From Gordionus sp. m RMFG-2023 (Eukaryota; Nematomorpha; Gordioida; Chordodea; Parachordodidae), in NCBI RefSeq assembly GCF_954871325.1, contig NC_088778.1, positions 34,050,730 through 34,114,729 of the forward strand: 64,000 bases of DNA, read 5' to 3'. The translations under genes were made by a program, and so were the position numbers. Positions 32,929-45,735 of this stretch are shown in pieces. The notes below the pieces were generated by a model, which worked only from the letters and a program-made list of their open reading frames with translations, searched no databases and was not told the origin of the DNA. The first letter of the stretch is position 1, and each line of letters starts with the position of its first letter.

Positions 32929-34081
32929 GTAAATTAAGTAATTTTTTAATTAAAATTAACCAAATAACCCCATACCACCACACCCCACCCCTCCGCAAAA
33001 TAAATAATAAAGGATATAAAAATAAATACGCCTTCCGATATTTGTAAAAATAAATATAAGGGGCTGCTTTTCTCTTATTTTTTTTCGTACAAAATTATAA
33101 AATTAGCCCAAACCGGAAACCGCCATTTTTTTATATACATTTTTTTAAGAAAAAAAACATTTTACAGGTTGGGTCGAAAAAAATTTTTAAGATTTTTTTG
33201 TGCATAAAAACAATAAAAGAGGCTTACTTAAAATATTTTTTTTTACAAAAAAATAAGATTTGAAATCACAGGGTAAAATTTGATCAAAAACTTGGTTTAG
33301 AAATTCTTGAAAAAAAACTTCATCTAAAAAAAATAGCCAGAGATCAAAATCTTTGAAGATTTTTTATATTTTTGAAGAGCATTTCGAAACTCTGAAAAAT
33401 TTATATAAATTTTTTAAGATTCGATGACTAGGAAAAAAATGGCCCAATTTATAATATATATCAGAGGCCTGCAGGCCCGGCCCTAAACCCGGCCCGGCCT
33501 TAAGCCCGGTTCTTAAATTTTTAAATATACCCGGGTCGGGCCTAAAAAAAATTTTTTTAAACATATCCGGGCCGGGCCTTAATATTTTTTATAAAAATTT
33601 TTACATTATGAGTTAATAGTTATAAGATTATATTATATTATAGTTATGATTAATATAATATTGGGTGATGGTTAACACTACACCCACAGATCGATCTGAT
33701 TATTAATTTCCTGCAAATTTATTCAAAGTATTAATATATTTTTTTATAATTCATATCTAAATTTTTACAACATATTTTACCAAAACAATCAAATAAAGGA
33801 ATATCTTAAATAAGCCCCAATATTCAAGTATTATTAATATATTTTTTGTAATTCATATCTAAATTTTTAGAATATATTTTACCAAAACAATCAAATAAAG
33901 GAATATCACTTCTTAAAGTTTGTAATACCATTCAAAGCGAAAAGGAGAAATAAAATTGATTTTACTTAATATAAAGCATTTTTTAATTGAAAAATTTGTT
34001 TTACACAAGTATCATTTTATTTCTTCTTTTCTCTGTCCCAAATTCAAGCAATTACGCATGTAGTCAGGGACAGATCGCAAA

Positions 34082-34273
34082 ATGACGGAAAACTATATAA
34101 AAGATTATATTAAATTACAAGATGCTCAGGAAGTAAATGAAATACCATCGACCAGTCAAATTACGACTGTTGTTAAACAAACTGAATCGTTTTATGACAA
34201 ATGGGGCGATGGTAATTCTGGTAATATGTCAATACCCGATGATGAATATTATAATTACATAAATAATAGATAA
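34082..34273 (+). pseudogene. hAT transposase fragment, upstream piece
   Basis: 63 codons (ENYIKDYIKLQDAQEVN then a Ser/Thr/Asp-rich linker ending IPDDEYYNYI). This matches the variable acidic linker that precedes the dimerisation region in hAT transposases. It ends in a stop one frame away from the next piece. Confidence 0.5.
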
Positions 34274-34283
34274 AACATTTAAG

Positions 34284-34475
34284 GTGGATAATTTGTTAGA
34301 GTGGTGGGCGGCTCATCAAAGCGAATTTCCAATTTTAGCAAAATTGGAAATTCCTGCTTTAAGTGCAAGCTATGAGCGGAATTTTTCCACTACTGGGAGA
34401 ATTCTCGAAGAAAGAAGAAGTAATCTTCAACCTGAAAAGGTAGATATGCTTCTCTTTCTTCATGATAATTTGTGA
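34284..34475 (+). pseudogene. hAT transposase C-terminal dimerisation region
   Basis: LEWWAAHQSEFPILAKL, then ERNFSTTGRILEERRSNL and EKVDMLLFLHDNL, the conserved C-terminal hAT dimerisation signature ('W-W..FP.L..LA', 'S..ER.FS..G', 'L....V..L.FL..N'). A few residues of the usual 'ARD.L.IPA.S' loop are missing. Confidence 0.9.
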
Positions 34476-35519
34476 ATTTTTAATATCTTTCTTGAGTATA
34501 GGGTTTCGTCATTCATGCTGGTTTTTTACTTTGCAAACTGTCAAATATTTATTGCATTTATTATATTTACCTTGAGTCATGAAAGTTTTTAATCCAACAT
34601 TTTTCATTATTTTTTTTTACAATATTATATAATACAATTATCTTCTTTTGTTAAAAATTTATATTATAAAATAAATTATATTAATATTGTGCAATTAGAT
34701 TATATTTTCAAAATACTATTTATTATACATGCATTTTTTTAAATAGCGATTTATTTTTATTTTATAAATTAAATAGTAAATTAAATACAATATATTATAT
34801 TCTCAAAATATTTTCCATTTTTATAAATTAAATATTAGTTTTATTTTTTTTAAATGTAATATAAAATATAGTATATGACAAATATTATTACCATTTTTAT
34901 AAATATTAGTTTTATTTTTATAAATGCAATATAAAATATAGTTATATGCTCAAAATATCCATTTTTATAAATAACAGTTTTATAATTTTTATAAATTCAA
35001 ATATAATATTCTCAAAATATTAGCTTTTTACATGTATTTTTTAAATAATAAGCGATAATACTCGCTGAAAAATATGGTAAAATACCTCATAGGTGAATTT
35101 TTGTATATATCAGGTCGAATATAATTTTAAAAAATTCCAAACCGGGCCTGAAATTTTTTTTTAAATATCCGGGCCGGGCCTTAAATTTTTAAATCCGGGC
35201 CGGGCCGTAAAAATTTTTTTTAAAAAATATCCGGGCCGGGCCTTAAATTTTTAAAACCGGGCCGGCCGTGTAAATGGTACCTCTGCAGGCCTCTGATATA
35301 TATTATGTTTAAAGATTTAATAAAGATTTATCTTCCAAAATATTCTAAGAAATAGAGTTTTAAAAAATTTGAGAAGTACTACTGTATAAGCAATCTCCTT
35401 CGTGATATTTTCCTTAGGTTTCATTTTAAATTTGTTGTCAAATCCATATGCATACATCTGAAATGGCTAACCCATTTAATTTATTTTCTGAAGTATCACT
35501 TACTATATAAATTTTTATT

Positions 35520-38340
35520 CTTCTTAAAGGAGGAAATATTTGTTTTTAATTTTACAATCAGGACTGAATCCACCTTCTAGAAAAAAGATTCAAATATCTC
35601 TGAATCAAGTTAGGGTTCAGGGTTCTAGGTTTCTGGAGAATAATAAAAATAGAGATAGCTACAAAAGGCATCATGGTGGTTTTGGATATGGAGAAAGAAA
35701 TGATGAAGGAGAGCATATACTGAAATTTGTGCAAGCCTTCGACCTTGCCTTAACCAACACCTACTATAGGAAAAAGGATAGTCATTTAATAACATACGAA
35801 AGTGGTACAAGGAAAACACAGATGATTACATACTAATCTCTCGCAGAAGATTAAAAGATGTAATAGACTGCAAAGTCATCCCAGGAGAAGATATCGCAGC
35901 ACAACACAAGCTACTAGTCATGGATTTACACATCTCAAATAAATCCACTCAAAACAAGATAAAACTGGAACCATGCATCAAATGGGGCAAATTAAAAACA
36001 ATGACAGATGCCTTTGCAATCAATGCAAACATTGAAACAATAGATTTCTCACAAGTCAGTGAAAAAATGTGGACAGACCTTTCATCCAGATTAATACACT
36101 GCCAAATCGACACTAGGCTTGACAAGAGGAGGCAACAAATCATATAAAGAACTATGGTGGTGGAATGAAGAGGTACAAACCACTATACAGGAGAAAAAAG
36201 CCCTTTATAAAATATAGTACAAATCCAAAAACGCAGATGACAAGACAAGATACAAAAAATCCAAGAGATTAGCTACAAAAGCGGTGGCTAGAGCCAAATC
36301 TATGGCATACAATGACATGTACGAAGATCTACATACCAAAGAAGGGCAAAATAAAATATACAGATTAGGCAAACAGCGAGAAAAGAACTCTAGGGATATA
36401 AACGGAGCTCCGAAAGTAATCAAAAATAAAGATGGGAAATTGATAATAAAGGAAAAAGAAATAATGAATAGATGGAAAGAATATTTTCAGGAGCTTCTCA
36501 ACTTTAATCCCCACATACATCTAGACGAACACTCCCCATGTCAAAACCTTGTACAACCTATAACAGAACAAGAAATAATCACATGCCTCAAGCATATGAA
36601 AAACAACAAAGCTAGGGGTCCAGACGATATTCCAATAGAAAGCCTTAAAGCACTAGGAGATGATGGAATACATCTCCTCACAAATCTATACAATAAGATA
36701 CTTGGAAATGAAGAGGTTCCCCAAAAATGGAGGCAGAGCTATCTAGTTCCTATCTTCAAAAATAAAGGGGATCCACATAATTGTCAAAATTACAGGGGCA
36801 TAAAACTAATGTCACACTGTCTAAAACTATACGAAAAAATAATAGAAAAAAGATTAAGAGATATAATCGAAATAGGAGAGACTCAGTTTGGCTTTATGCC
36901 TGGAAGATCAACAACCGATGCTATCCACGCAATTAGGTAAATGAGTGAAAAATACAGGGAAAAGAACAAAAAGCTACACATGGTCTTTCTCGATCTAGAA
37001 AAGGCCTTCGATAGAATCCCAAGAAAACTTATCTGGTGGGCGCTACGCCACAAAAAGTTCCCGAAAAATATATAAGAATAATACAGGATATGTATATGGG
37101 CCATACAACAATGGTCCGTAGCACAACAGGTACTTCACAATAGCCGAAGGAGTTCATCAAAGGTTGGCTCTCAGCCCACTTCTCTTCATTACAGTAATAG
37201 ATGTATTAGCAAAATCTATACCTCAACAGTCCTGTGGAATATGATATTTGCAGATGATATTGTGATACTTGCCGAATCTAAGGATGAAATGAAAGAAAGA
37301 CTAGTGAGTTGGATAAATATCCTAGAAACGCACGGATTAAAAGTAAATAGAGAAAAGACGGAGTATATGGTGATAGGAGGAGATGAAACAGAGAGTATTG
37401 ATATAAATGAATGGCAGATATTGGCAATTGAAAGCTGCAAACAAACGGCACAATAGAAAAAGAGATAAAGAGTAAGATTAATATCTGGAGTGCTATTTGA
37501 TAAAAGAATCCCACAGAAATTAAATGGAAAAATTTACAGTTCCATAATACAACCAACTATTCTATATAGTTTCGGAAACATGGCCAACCAAAGAATCAGA
37601 TGAGAGAAGTCTACAAACCATGGAGATGAGAATGCTGAGGATGATTGCTGGGGTAACAAGAAAGGATAAAGTGTGCAGTACAAGAATACTAAGTAGTTTA
37701 AAGGTAGTGCCCATTAAGACTAAGTTAATGGTAAATAGACTTAGGTGGTATGGGCACACAATGAGAAAGCCTATGAACTAAATAGGAAATAAAGTTAAGA
37801 GTGAAGTGATGGGCAAACGTAAAAGAGGCCAAAACTTCAATGGGGCCATAAAGTTAGAGCCAATATAAAGAAGTATAAATTAGATAAAAGAGATTGTATT
37901 AATAACATAAAGTGGAGAGAGATGTTGAAGGAGCTTACCACCAGAAAAGGTGAAAGCTAAAGAGAAAAAAAAAATTATTAAAAAAAATACCAGTCAACAG
38001 TTTTTTTATAAACTTTATTTTTACTATAATTAGACCTTTCCATAAAAATTGTTGAGATGGTCAACATTTTAATTTATTAAATTGAGATAAATTAACATTT
38101 TTTTTATATTGATTGATACTATGTAAGCTATTGTTATTATCTTCATATTTATTTTTATTTGGTGGCTAATGATCACTGTCTCCTCGACAGGTTGTAAAAA
38201 CCATCTAAAGGGGTTGATGTCAGGAAGGGCATACAATTGTAAAAACCTTGCTACAAAATTTCCTAATGATTAAATCAGTGGGAAAACTGGCCAACCTGAG
38301 TATACCTGAAAATCGCTATAAAACAGAGCATGTAAGCCAT
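35520..38340 (+). mobile_element. RTE-type LINE, 5'-truncated, with 3' UTR
   Basis: In order: the C-terminal half of the endonuclease (HGGFGYGERNDEGEHILKF, FDLALTNTYY, SHLITYESG), a spacer with CKVIPGEDIAAQHKLLVMDL, and the reverse transcriptase with KARGPDDIPIESLKAL, GDPHNCQNYRGIKLMS and FGFMPGRSTTDAI. The catalytic FADD follows at about 37245 (MIFADDIVILAE), then thumb and tail sequence (MEMRMLRMIAGVTRKDK, LRWYGHTMRK). The 3' UTR contains 'gatgtcaggaagggcatac' and 'aaaaccttgc', the hallmark of RTE 3' ends. Several frameshifts and stops, so it is dead. The copy starts inside the endonuclease, typical of incomplete reverse transcription. Confidence 0.9.
36284..36940 (+). pseudogene. RTE reverse transcriptase, fingers-palm part
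   Basis: 218-codon open stretch with the RT motifs listed for the LINE. It ends in a stop just after STTDAIHAIR, and the FADD active site lies in a later frame. Confidence 0.85.
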
Positions 38341-38375
38341 TGTTATTATCTTAAATACTTATTATTTTTTATTGG
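38118..38375 (+). repeat. RTE tail unit flanked by imperfect 45-bp direct repeats
   Basis: 'atgtaagctattgttattat' at 38127 and 'atgtaagccattgttattat' at 38329 bracket the conserved RTE 3' UTR block. This may be a tail duplication of the LINE or a short RTE-derived SINE inserted at its 3' end. Confidence 0.5.
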
Positions 38376-38379
38376 TTAT

Positions 38380-39370
38380 TATATATTTAATAGTTAATTT
38401 GACTTTATATACCCTAAGGTATACTTTTGTATTAATATATATATATATGGATAAGTGATGACAAGAAGGGAAGGATTTTTATGTTCTGATGTTAATTTTT
38501 TTGTTCAATTTAAAATAAAAAAGATTACATTATTTATTCTTGCATTGATTTGATTTTGAGGTAAGAGTAATTTTGTATGAAGCAAGAAGGCTCCTAACAA
38601 AAAAATAATGTATCATTATAATTAGAATATAAGCGACTCGTGATGTCTTACAAAATCGAGATGTTAAATTAAATATCAATGTTTAATTTTGACAGTGGAT
38701 TGCAATTTGCAATTAATATAGGATATTTTACCTTATGAATATGTTTTTTTCTTTGGTTTCACTTTAATAATCCAACAAATAAAAATAAATATTAGTAAAA
38801 TATATATTTATTATCTATTATTAAAGAAAAGTTACAAAATTTTTACATAAAATGCTGTGCTTGCTCTAAAATATAATAAAAAGGATTACACACAAATTAA
38901 TTTTCATCCAAAAAAAAAATTTTACATTGAAAATAAAAAATAAATTATGTAATGTTTTAAATAATTTTACATGTTTTTTTATATTAAATATTTTTTAAAA
39001 TTAAAAAAATGGTTCAGGTTTTGGATTAGTAAAATATTGAGGGTTCTAATTAACAGCCCTGTTTGAAAAACAAAATATATTAAGAAATATATCTAAGATT
39101 TGTAAGTCAGCTTGATGGAATTAAGAACTTTTCATTTATTTGACAGAAATTTATCTAAAGGGGTGGTTTAAAATCTCGATTTTGCAAGATTTATTTATTT
39201 GTCAATATATTCTAATGGAAAGAAATATTGGTTCTCTTATCGAGGAGAGTCTACTATGGGGTCTTCTACTGAAATAAAGCCATTACACCATTGCATTAAT
39301 GGCACTGCCCATTTTGATTAATTTACTTTCCCAAAATATTAAATTTCACCAAATAAATCATAGAACTAAC
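38380..39370. other. AT-rich gene-free stretch
   Basis: No supported feature. Confidence 0.4.
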
Positions 39371-39474
39371 ATTACCTTTTTATTTCTATTACGAACACTT
39401 CTTTTGACAGTAGATTGCAAATTATGTACAGCAGGAGAATCTTCTTCTGAATTTTTATTTGCCCTATAATAACA

Positions 39475-40255
39475 TTAATTATTGGGAATATTATTTTTTT
39501 TAAAAAACTCATTGGCTATCCATGTGTAGGCTGCTTCGCATGTCCCACCCAATTCTAGGAATTTTAAAATAGGAATATCTTTTATCTAATGGACTACATG
39601 TGATTTATTTATATTTATATTAATATTACCAAGTGATGAAGTGTCTGAAATTTTTCTAACTCATCCAATCTTGATTTGATTTCTCTGTCTTTTATATCCT
39701 TTAACTCCATCCATTTGCTTTGTACTAAACTTAAAAATATATTATTTTATTGTTAATCATTACATTCTGCTTCAAGCTCTTTAAGTGTTGGGAAGTTATT
39801 TTCATCACAGAATAGATTTTTATATGATGGTTTGATATTTTTTCTCTGTCCAATGGAATCATTGTTATCATTTAAGGTATCTGATGAATCAGTTTCTTCT
39901 GCTATAGTAAACTCAGTCAATTGAGTGCCATCATTTTTTAGTGCACTTTTATTCTTTTGAACCCTTTTCCTCTTCTTTTGTGCAGCTATCATAATTCTTT
40001 GAGAATTAGTCTTAATTCTCTTATAATTAGGTGCCCTGTTATTTTAAATGGAACTATTACTTTGTTTATATCAAAATTGAAATATAAATACGGGTTTATG
40101 ATAAATTATACTTATGATATAAGTTGGAATTTTAAGCGTTATCTTTAAAATGTGGATATTCTGAGGGGTATAGTATGAAGATTTTAAAAAAGATAATACT
40201 GCTTCGATATAACTCAAATTTTCGAGCCTTTTTATTGGGTAAGGATATTGCACGG
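39475..40255 (-). CDS. Unrecognised small split gene, four exons, 5' end uncertain
   Basis: Exons in transcript order are 40255-40112, 39985-39764, 39724-39630 and 39585-39475. Introns are 126, 39 and 44 nt with GT-AG borders, and phases agree at every junction, down to a TAA at 39475. The first exon reads VQYPYPIKRLENLSYIEAVL then SFLKSSYYTPQNIHILK. The second has a basic KKRKRVQKNK, a likely nuclear localisation signal, followed by an acidic Ser/Asp/Asn linker. The third is helical and charged, a probable coiled coil (SKWMELKDIKDREIKSRLDE). The last reads IPILKFLELGGTCEAAYTW then IANEFFKKNN. An alternative start is the ATG at 39992, giving a 144-residue protein. I know no matching family. 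A nuclear structural or chromatin role is only a guess from the composition. A further exon-like piece (SEEDSPAVHNLQSTVKRSV, about 39376-39463) follows but is out of phase. Confidence 0.55.
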
Positions 40256-40259
40256 CTGT

Positions 40260-41985
40260 CGGTTATCATATAGCAACCTTGTTGTAATTATATAAATTAT
40301 TATTTTGGTCACTTCAATGATATATATATATATCGTTGGGTCACTTTTTTTATCGGGGGGTTATATTATTTTTATATTTTAATTAATTTAATACTGACAT
40401 GGGTTACGCTGAATATATAGTAAACACGTTATCATCGGCGTTGCATTGTTTAACGCTTAGGAAATGAAAGCTGATTCTACTTAGCGATAATATTTGAAAA
40501 AACATTTCTCCTCCTTTAAAACATATATTTATTAAAAATAATCGGCTGTTTCTTAAAAAAATTTCAATAAAAACTTATAATGTAATTTCGCTATTATTTT
40601 ATTAATCGTGTCGCAAATTTTCCTTGTATTTTTTTCAAATTTTATCATGGCGTTATCATTGTAACGTGCAATATTTATAAATTTTACCTATTTGTTGGCC
40701 TAATTTTATAAATAAATCTGCGTTAAATAACACAAAGCTTGATCATAACGCGTTTACTACAAATTCACCTTTAGTTATAAAATAAATAATAATATACACT
40801 TGGAAAATGCAGTAAGTATTATTATATATCTGGAAAATATTTGGGAGATCAAAGGATCGACGATCCTGGATTAGATTCTAAGTATGGCTATTTACGCTGT
40901 TTATGATTTTCTATTAAATTGAGAATCGTTATGTTTGTTTAATGTTCGACCCTTCGCTCCAAATTAATTTTTTTAGTATATAATTAAAATTAATTTTTGT
41001 AAAATAAAATACAAGAAGATTTAAATACATTAGATTTCTATATCATATATTAATTAAAATTCTTAAAATAAATTTATAAATACTATAAATTATAAATTAG
41101 AACAACCGTAAAATGTAAACAAAATTATTTACCAGGATTGTAAAATTTTTTTTTTTGATAAATATAGCACAACAATTAAAGTGTTGGTTTGTTATGAATA
41201 TTTTGCACCTATTCAAATATTAAATGTCTTTGTCTCATATGCTTGGATATCATATTAAAATATCTATCCTTTACACATAATTATATTAAAATGTAATATG
41301 AGAGTGTTGTTAAGTTATCTAATGATTCTAGATTCATAAAATAGTCTTAATTATAGACTCCTATTGTTGATAGAGTCATCGCGTCATTGTGTATCTACTG
41401 GTAATTTTTAGCCACACCGACCTGCTGCCAAAAACATGTCACCGCTCAACTCGCCACCGACTATGTAAAAATTCGGCAGCGTGGCAGCGTGATACATAAT
41501 TTTATTATTAAAATAATATTTGTATATTATTATATGAATTTTAATTAGAAGAAAAATAATATAAAATATAATTTAAATAATTTAAAAAATCCTATTTAAT
41601 TTTTTATTATTTATGTTTTGAGTACATTCATGATATGATCAATTTGATTATAAAAATGAGAAGAATTAATATAATTAGGTAAGCATTTTTATATATTTTT
41701 TATTATGCAAATATATCTTAAAAAACTTATTATATGTGAAAAGTTCGGAGGAGAAATATTACAGACTATGTAAATTATAATTTTTATAAGAAAAAAATTT
41801 TTTTTTTGGAGATTTCCATGATTTTTATAATTTTTGTTTTAACTTCTAATTTTTCCCTTTTTTTTATTTTTGGAAAAAATTTTTTAATTTTTAATTTTTA
41901 TTTTGTTTATACCTTTTATTTTACGGATTGTAATTATGATTATTAGATTAAAGGGATTATATTATTAAATAGAACTTTTATATTT
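40260..41985. other. Mostly AT-rich gene-free stretch
   Basis: A possible minus-strand exon at about 40404-40481 (FHFLSVKQCNADDNVFTIYS) could belong to the 5' part of the neighbouring gene, but its phase does not fit. A GC patch at 41405-41495 ('cgacctgctgcc', 'cggcagcgtggcagcg') may be a decayed transposon end. Confidence 0.3.
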
Positions 41986-41987
41986 AT

Positions 41988-44309
41988 TAGTGTTGTTAAA
42001 CGGCTCGATTTGAGTCGATTTTTAAAAACGACTAACTCAATATTTTATCCAGAATAATAATTGTACAAGTCTGAAGAGTTTGCTCTCATAGATGACACAA
42101 AGGTCTAGAAACTTATTAGCAAAATCTCGAGGCTTAGGCAATATTTTTCAGGCTAAAATATTGAATTAGCTCAGTGGCGTCGCTAGGGGGGGGCACAGGC
42201 GCTCGAGCCCCCTGAAAAATTAGAATAGCCCCCTGAAGCAAAAAAAAAATTTTTTATGACTCCTTAATATCCCCTTGAATTAAAAATAAATTTTTTTGAT
42301 TGCCCACTGAATGATTTCTTTTATAATTCTATTGAGTAATATATAGATTTAATTTTATAATTTAAAAATTAATAAGTCTATCTAAATTATTCTTAAATGA
42401 ATACTATTTTATCTATTAGATTAGATTAATATATAAAATATATTTTCACTATGTCAGCTTGCAATCAAATTCTGTGTTAAAAATAAAATATTAATATCAC
42501 TCACTAAATATTAATTTAGCATTAACAGTTGAAGTTTTATTGACTTTTTTTATTTAGATTATTATATAACCCTAATTAAATAAATATTAATTGAAAATTA
42601 ACAAATTTAATATTGATAGCCGAGTTCAAAATCACTAATCAACTATATTATTGTTATTTAAATTTGATAACCATGCCTCTTCTTAAAATTATTTTCAAGG
42701 TCCAAATCCATAAGTATAAGAGATTTATTTATAAAAAGTAAGTAAACATATAGTTTATAATCCTCTATTAGATATAATTGGTAGGTTAAATACCACTTTT
42801 GCAGACGTATTTGACAGTTATATAATATATTACAGTTAATATTTTAATAAATTTTACTAATAATAAATGCTTTTGATAATAAATATAAGTAATAAATTGC
42901 TTTCAAGTATTTAACGCCATCTATTTATTTATAAATATTTTTAAAAATTTATTTTATTATTTATCCTAGGATGGATGTAATAAATTAGAGAACTTTTCTT
43001 CTCTTTTTTATGTGTTTTTAGGAAAGCTATTTCTTTCTTATTTGAAAAACAGTTTTGAGTTAAATTTACTAGTATAATTTTGATATTATTACAAACTACT
43101 ACTATTTTAAGATATAATATACCAACTAGAGGTGGTGCGACAATAATATATAAAATCTTAATTATTTTCTTTTATCATATCATATCACTCTGGTTCTTAT
43201 TTTATAGTTACAAAATGTTTCATTTCTAATATGGCATCCCTGCCTTGTAAATAACCTAAGGCTTCAATACATTTGCATAATTCCTTCTAAAGATTTTTAG
43301 TGTTTTTGTTTTTTCAATTTATCTTGTATAATAAATTCTGATATAAGTTAATATAGTGAGTGTCATGGCTATGACTGCAAATTAACCAGCATCTATTATT
43401 TGTGTGGCTATGTAATTTAAGATTATTATAGCTGCTGAGAGCATATGATTGCATATTTTATAAGTAATAATGGTCAACTGTGTAATAGTTTATATATCAT
43501 TAAAAATGGAAGATAATCTTTTAGAAATCACAATTTTTTTCTCAATTACCTAGCTTCCATCATGTCATTTAAGAGGAAGCTCTAACCACCATATAGTTTT
43601 ATGATTTGGATTTGTCGTTTATATTCTCTTCTCCAAGAATTGTTGATTTGGTTAGGCCTAGTCGATTCTATTAAACATTGTCTAAAATTGGTAACAGAGT
43701 ATTATATTAGTTTCTTGACCTTTTCTTTGGTCAATTTAAGTTACTAATATTTTTAAAATATACATTCACTTTTATATTTATTTTTTATTTTTATATTTTG
43801 TTTACATGTTTAAGATAAATGAATAATAATTATAAATTTAAGAAAATATAAGTTTGGTAGGGTTTAATTTTATAATATGTAGTTTTTAAAATCCATTATC
43901 AATTGAGGCATATGTATAAATTATTTAACCTTTTTAATCACTTGTAATTCTTTAGAAGCAAAATTTTTTTATATCAGCAATCGGAAATATTTTATACTGT
44001 AATAAAAACATTTTGTACTAAAAAATATTATTTTTAGAAATGTCTTATATTGTTTTAATTATTTATAAGCTAGTTTATATTGTATGCATAATATAATAAA
44101 TGATAAAATATGAAATTCAGAATAATTATTCAGAGTTAGTAAATTTTTAAGTATAATATATTAATATAAAACCCGGCAATGAGGGGTATGGGGGGCGAAG
44201 CTTCCCACAAATTTTTTTTAGTTGAGCCCCATGAGATTGTAAAGGCTAGCGACGCCCCTGAATTAGCCTTTTTAAAAATCGGTTAAAAACGAGCCGTTTA
44301 ACAACACTA
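41988..44309. mobile_element. hAT MITE family B, copy 10, split by a later insertion
   Basis: 41988-42171 starts TAGTGTTGTTAAACGGCTCG and carries the complete B interior. 44269-44309 supplies the other end (GAGCCGTTTAACAACACTA). The two parts join at the 8-bp duplication of the inserted element. Confidence 0.85.
42172..44260 (+). mobile_element. 2.1-kb non-autonomous hAT-like element C2
   Basis: Starts CAGTGGCGTCGCTAGG and ends GGCTAGCGACGCCCCTG, an inverted repeat, flanked by AATTAGCT and AATTAGCC (7 of 8 bases). GC-rich ends of about 100 bp enclose 1.9 kb of AT-rich sequence with no reading frame. A second, truncated copy is at 487-2232. CAG..CTG ends plus an 8-bp duplication place it with hAT. 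Confidence 0.85.
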
Positions 44310-45180
44310 AATATATATATACAAATTTCTTCTTTACAAAGGTTACTCATATATGCTTTAAACATATGGCTGAAGAGTGAAAAAAGAGAAATTTAATTAA
44401 TATTTAAAAGACGTATTTTGAAGAAAAAAGAAATTGTTTTAAGAAACTCAATTTGTTAAGCAATTTGGATAATAAAATTATATAGATTTAAAAATTATTA
44501 AGGCAGCATTCATAGCAGATAAGGATATAAAGGTTTGTGTTATAGTTATTTAAAAATGATTTATGAATTTTATAGTTAAAGAGAAGCTAATGGTAAACTT
44601 AGAAACCAGTTGCTAACTGAGACGATAATATATTTTAGTAGAATTAATATAAGTTATAAGATAATTAATTAATAGATATAAATGTGACAAATAAAAAGGA
44701 ACATAAATTATGGAAAATCATTCATTAAGATGTTCAAAAAGATACTATAATTGAAAGTAGTCGGAGAATAAGATAGAGTCTAAGAGTAAGACGAATATAC
44801 AATTATTATTAAAAAAATGTTGATGTTGTAATTAAATCAATTAAAAATGATTATTTAAATTATTTTGTGCTAATCTTCAATTCAAAAATTATCGCTGGCA
44901 CATATCCTATAAAATTAGCGATGTTAACATATAAATGGGACTTAAAATGTTTATCATTTAACCGATATTTGGCAATGATTTGTATTTAAAAAAATATTTC
45001 AACATTATACCCTTGTTGATTTCAATAAAATGTCGTTTTCTTGCATTTGAAAGTAGCAAGATGCAATTAAGCGGGTTTGACTGTATTATTCTGATCCTAT
45101 TTCTCTATCCCATATATATTAGATTGACTACGTTTTTTTAAGTCATGAGATGCGACATCTTATAATAGTATATATAAATT
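44310..45180. other. AT-rich gene-free stretch
   Basis: No supported feature. Confidence 0.4.
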
Positions 45181-45183
45181 TGT

Positions 45184-45603
45184 AGGAATTTTATGGATCG
45201 AGTTAGACAAGATGTGAATATATTTATTTAAGTGGTAATAATTATTACAATTTATCTATGAGATTTGAAATCAACAAAAAAATCTATTTTTATTAAATAA
45301 GCAGCTCTTCTTCTTTAGTAAAATCCCATGTGATTCCTAGAATATACGATAATTGTTTTTTATGTCATGTTTAATCATCAATTTTTCTTTTAATAAGGGG
45401 TTCATCGTCTTTAGTAACCTACCCTACATCGTCTTAAGTACCATACCATGCGAGCGCAGGAATTATGCGGGCTACTTCTACACTAGCTTGTAGTAAGCTG
45501 GTGACACTATCCTCCACCATGTAGGGATTATAAAGATCGAGTTAGACAATAAAGATATTTATTTAAGTGGCAATAAAATAATGATCTTAATTACAATTTA
45601 TCA
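45184..45603. repeat. Direct repeats of about 75 bp, 338 bp apart
   Basis: 'gatcgagttagacaa' followed by 'atatttatttaagtgg' and 'ttacaatttatc' occurs at 45184-45257 and again at 45522-45603. The spacer has no reading frame. The nature of the unit is unknown. Confidence 0.55.
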
Positions 45604-45644
45604 GTATATTTATATATATTCTTCGGTAAAAGATAATTGTATAT

Positions 45645-45735
45645 AAAAAACATTTGAATATAAAAAACATTTGAATATAAAATACATTTGAATATAAAAA
45701 AACATTTGAATATAAAAAAACATTTGAATATTATT
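45645..45735. repeat. Tandem repeat of AACATTTGAATATAAAA
   Basis: Five to six units of 17-19 bp differing by A-run length. Confidence 0.85.

Larger units (their letters stand above)
33462..35295 (+). mobile_element. 1.83-kb hAT transposon, family D copy 1, internally deleted
   Basis: Starts CAGAGGCCTGCAGGCCCGG and ends GCAGGCCTCTG, flanked by ATATATAT on both sides, an 8-bp target duplication (low complexity). Both ends carry arrays of CCGGGCCGGGCC-type motifs, the expected transposase-binding subterminal repeats of hAT elements. The interior holds a C-terminal transposase fragment, a 98-bp tandem duplication (33728-33907) and AT-rich repeats (34720-35040). The BED finger and RNase H-like core are missing, so it cannot mobilise itself. 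Confidence 0.85.

Noticed and set aside
39376-39463. Exon-like minus-strand segment (SEEDSPAVHNLQSTVKRSV) as part of the small gene
   Set aside because: Phase does not match any upstream donor. Left as a possible alternative exon only.
40404-40481. Minus-strand FHFLSVKQCNADDNVFTIYS as first exon of the small gene
   Set aside because: Ends in phase 2, whereas the next exon needs phase 1.
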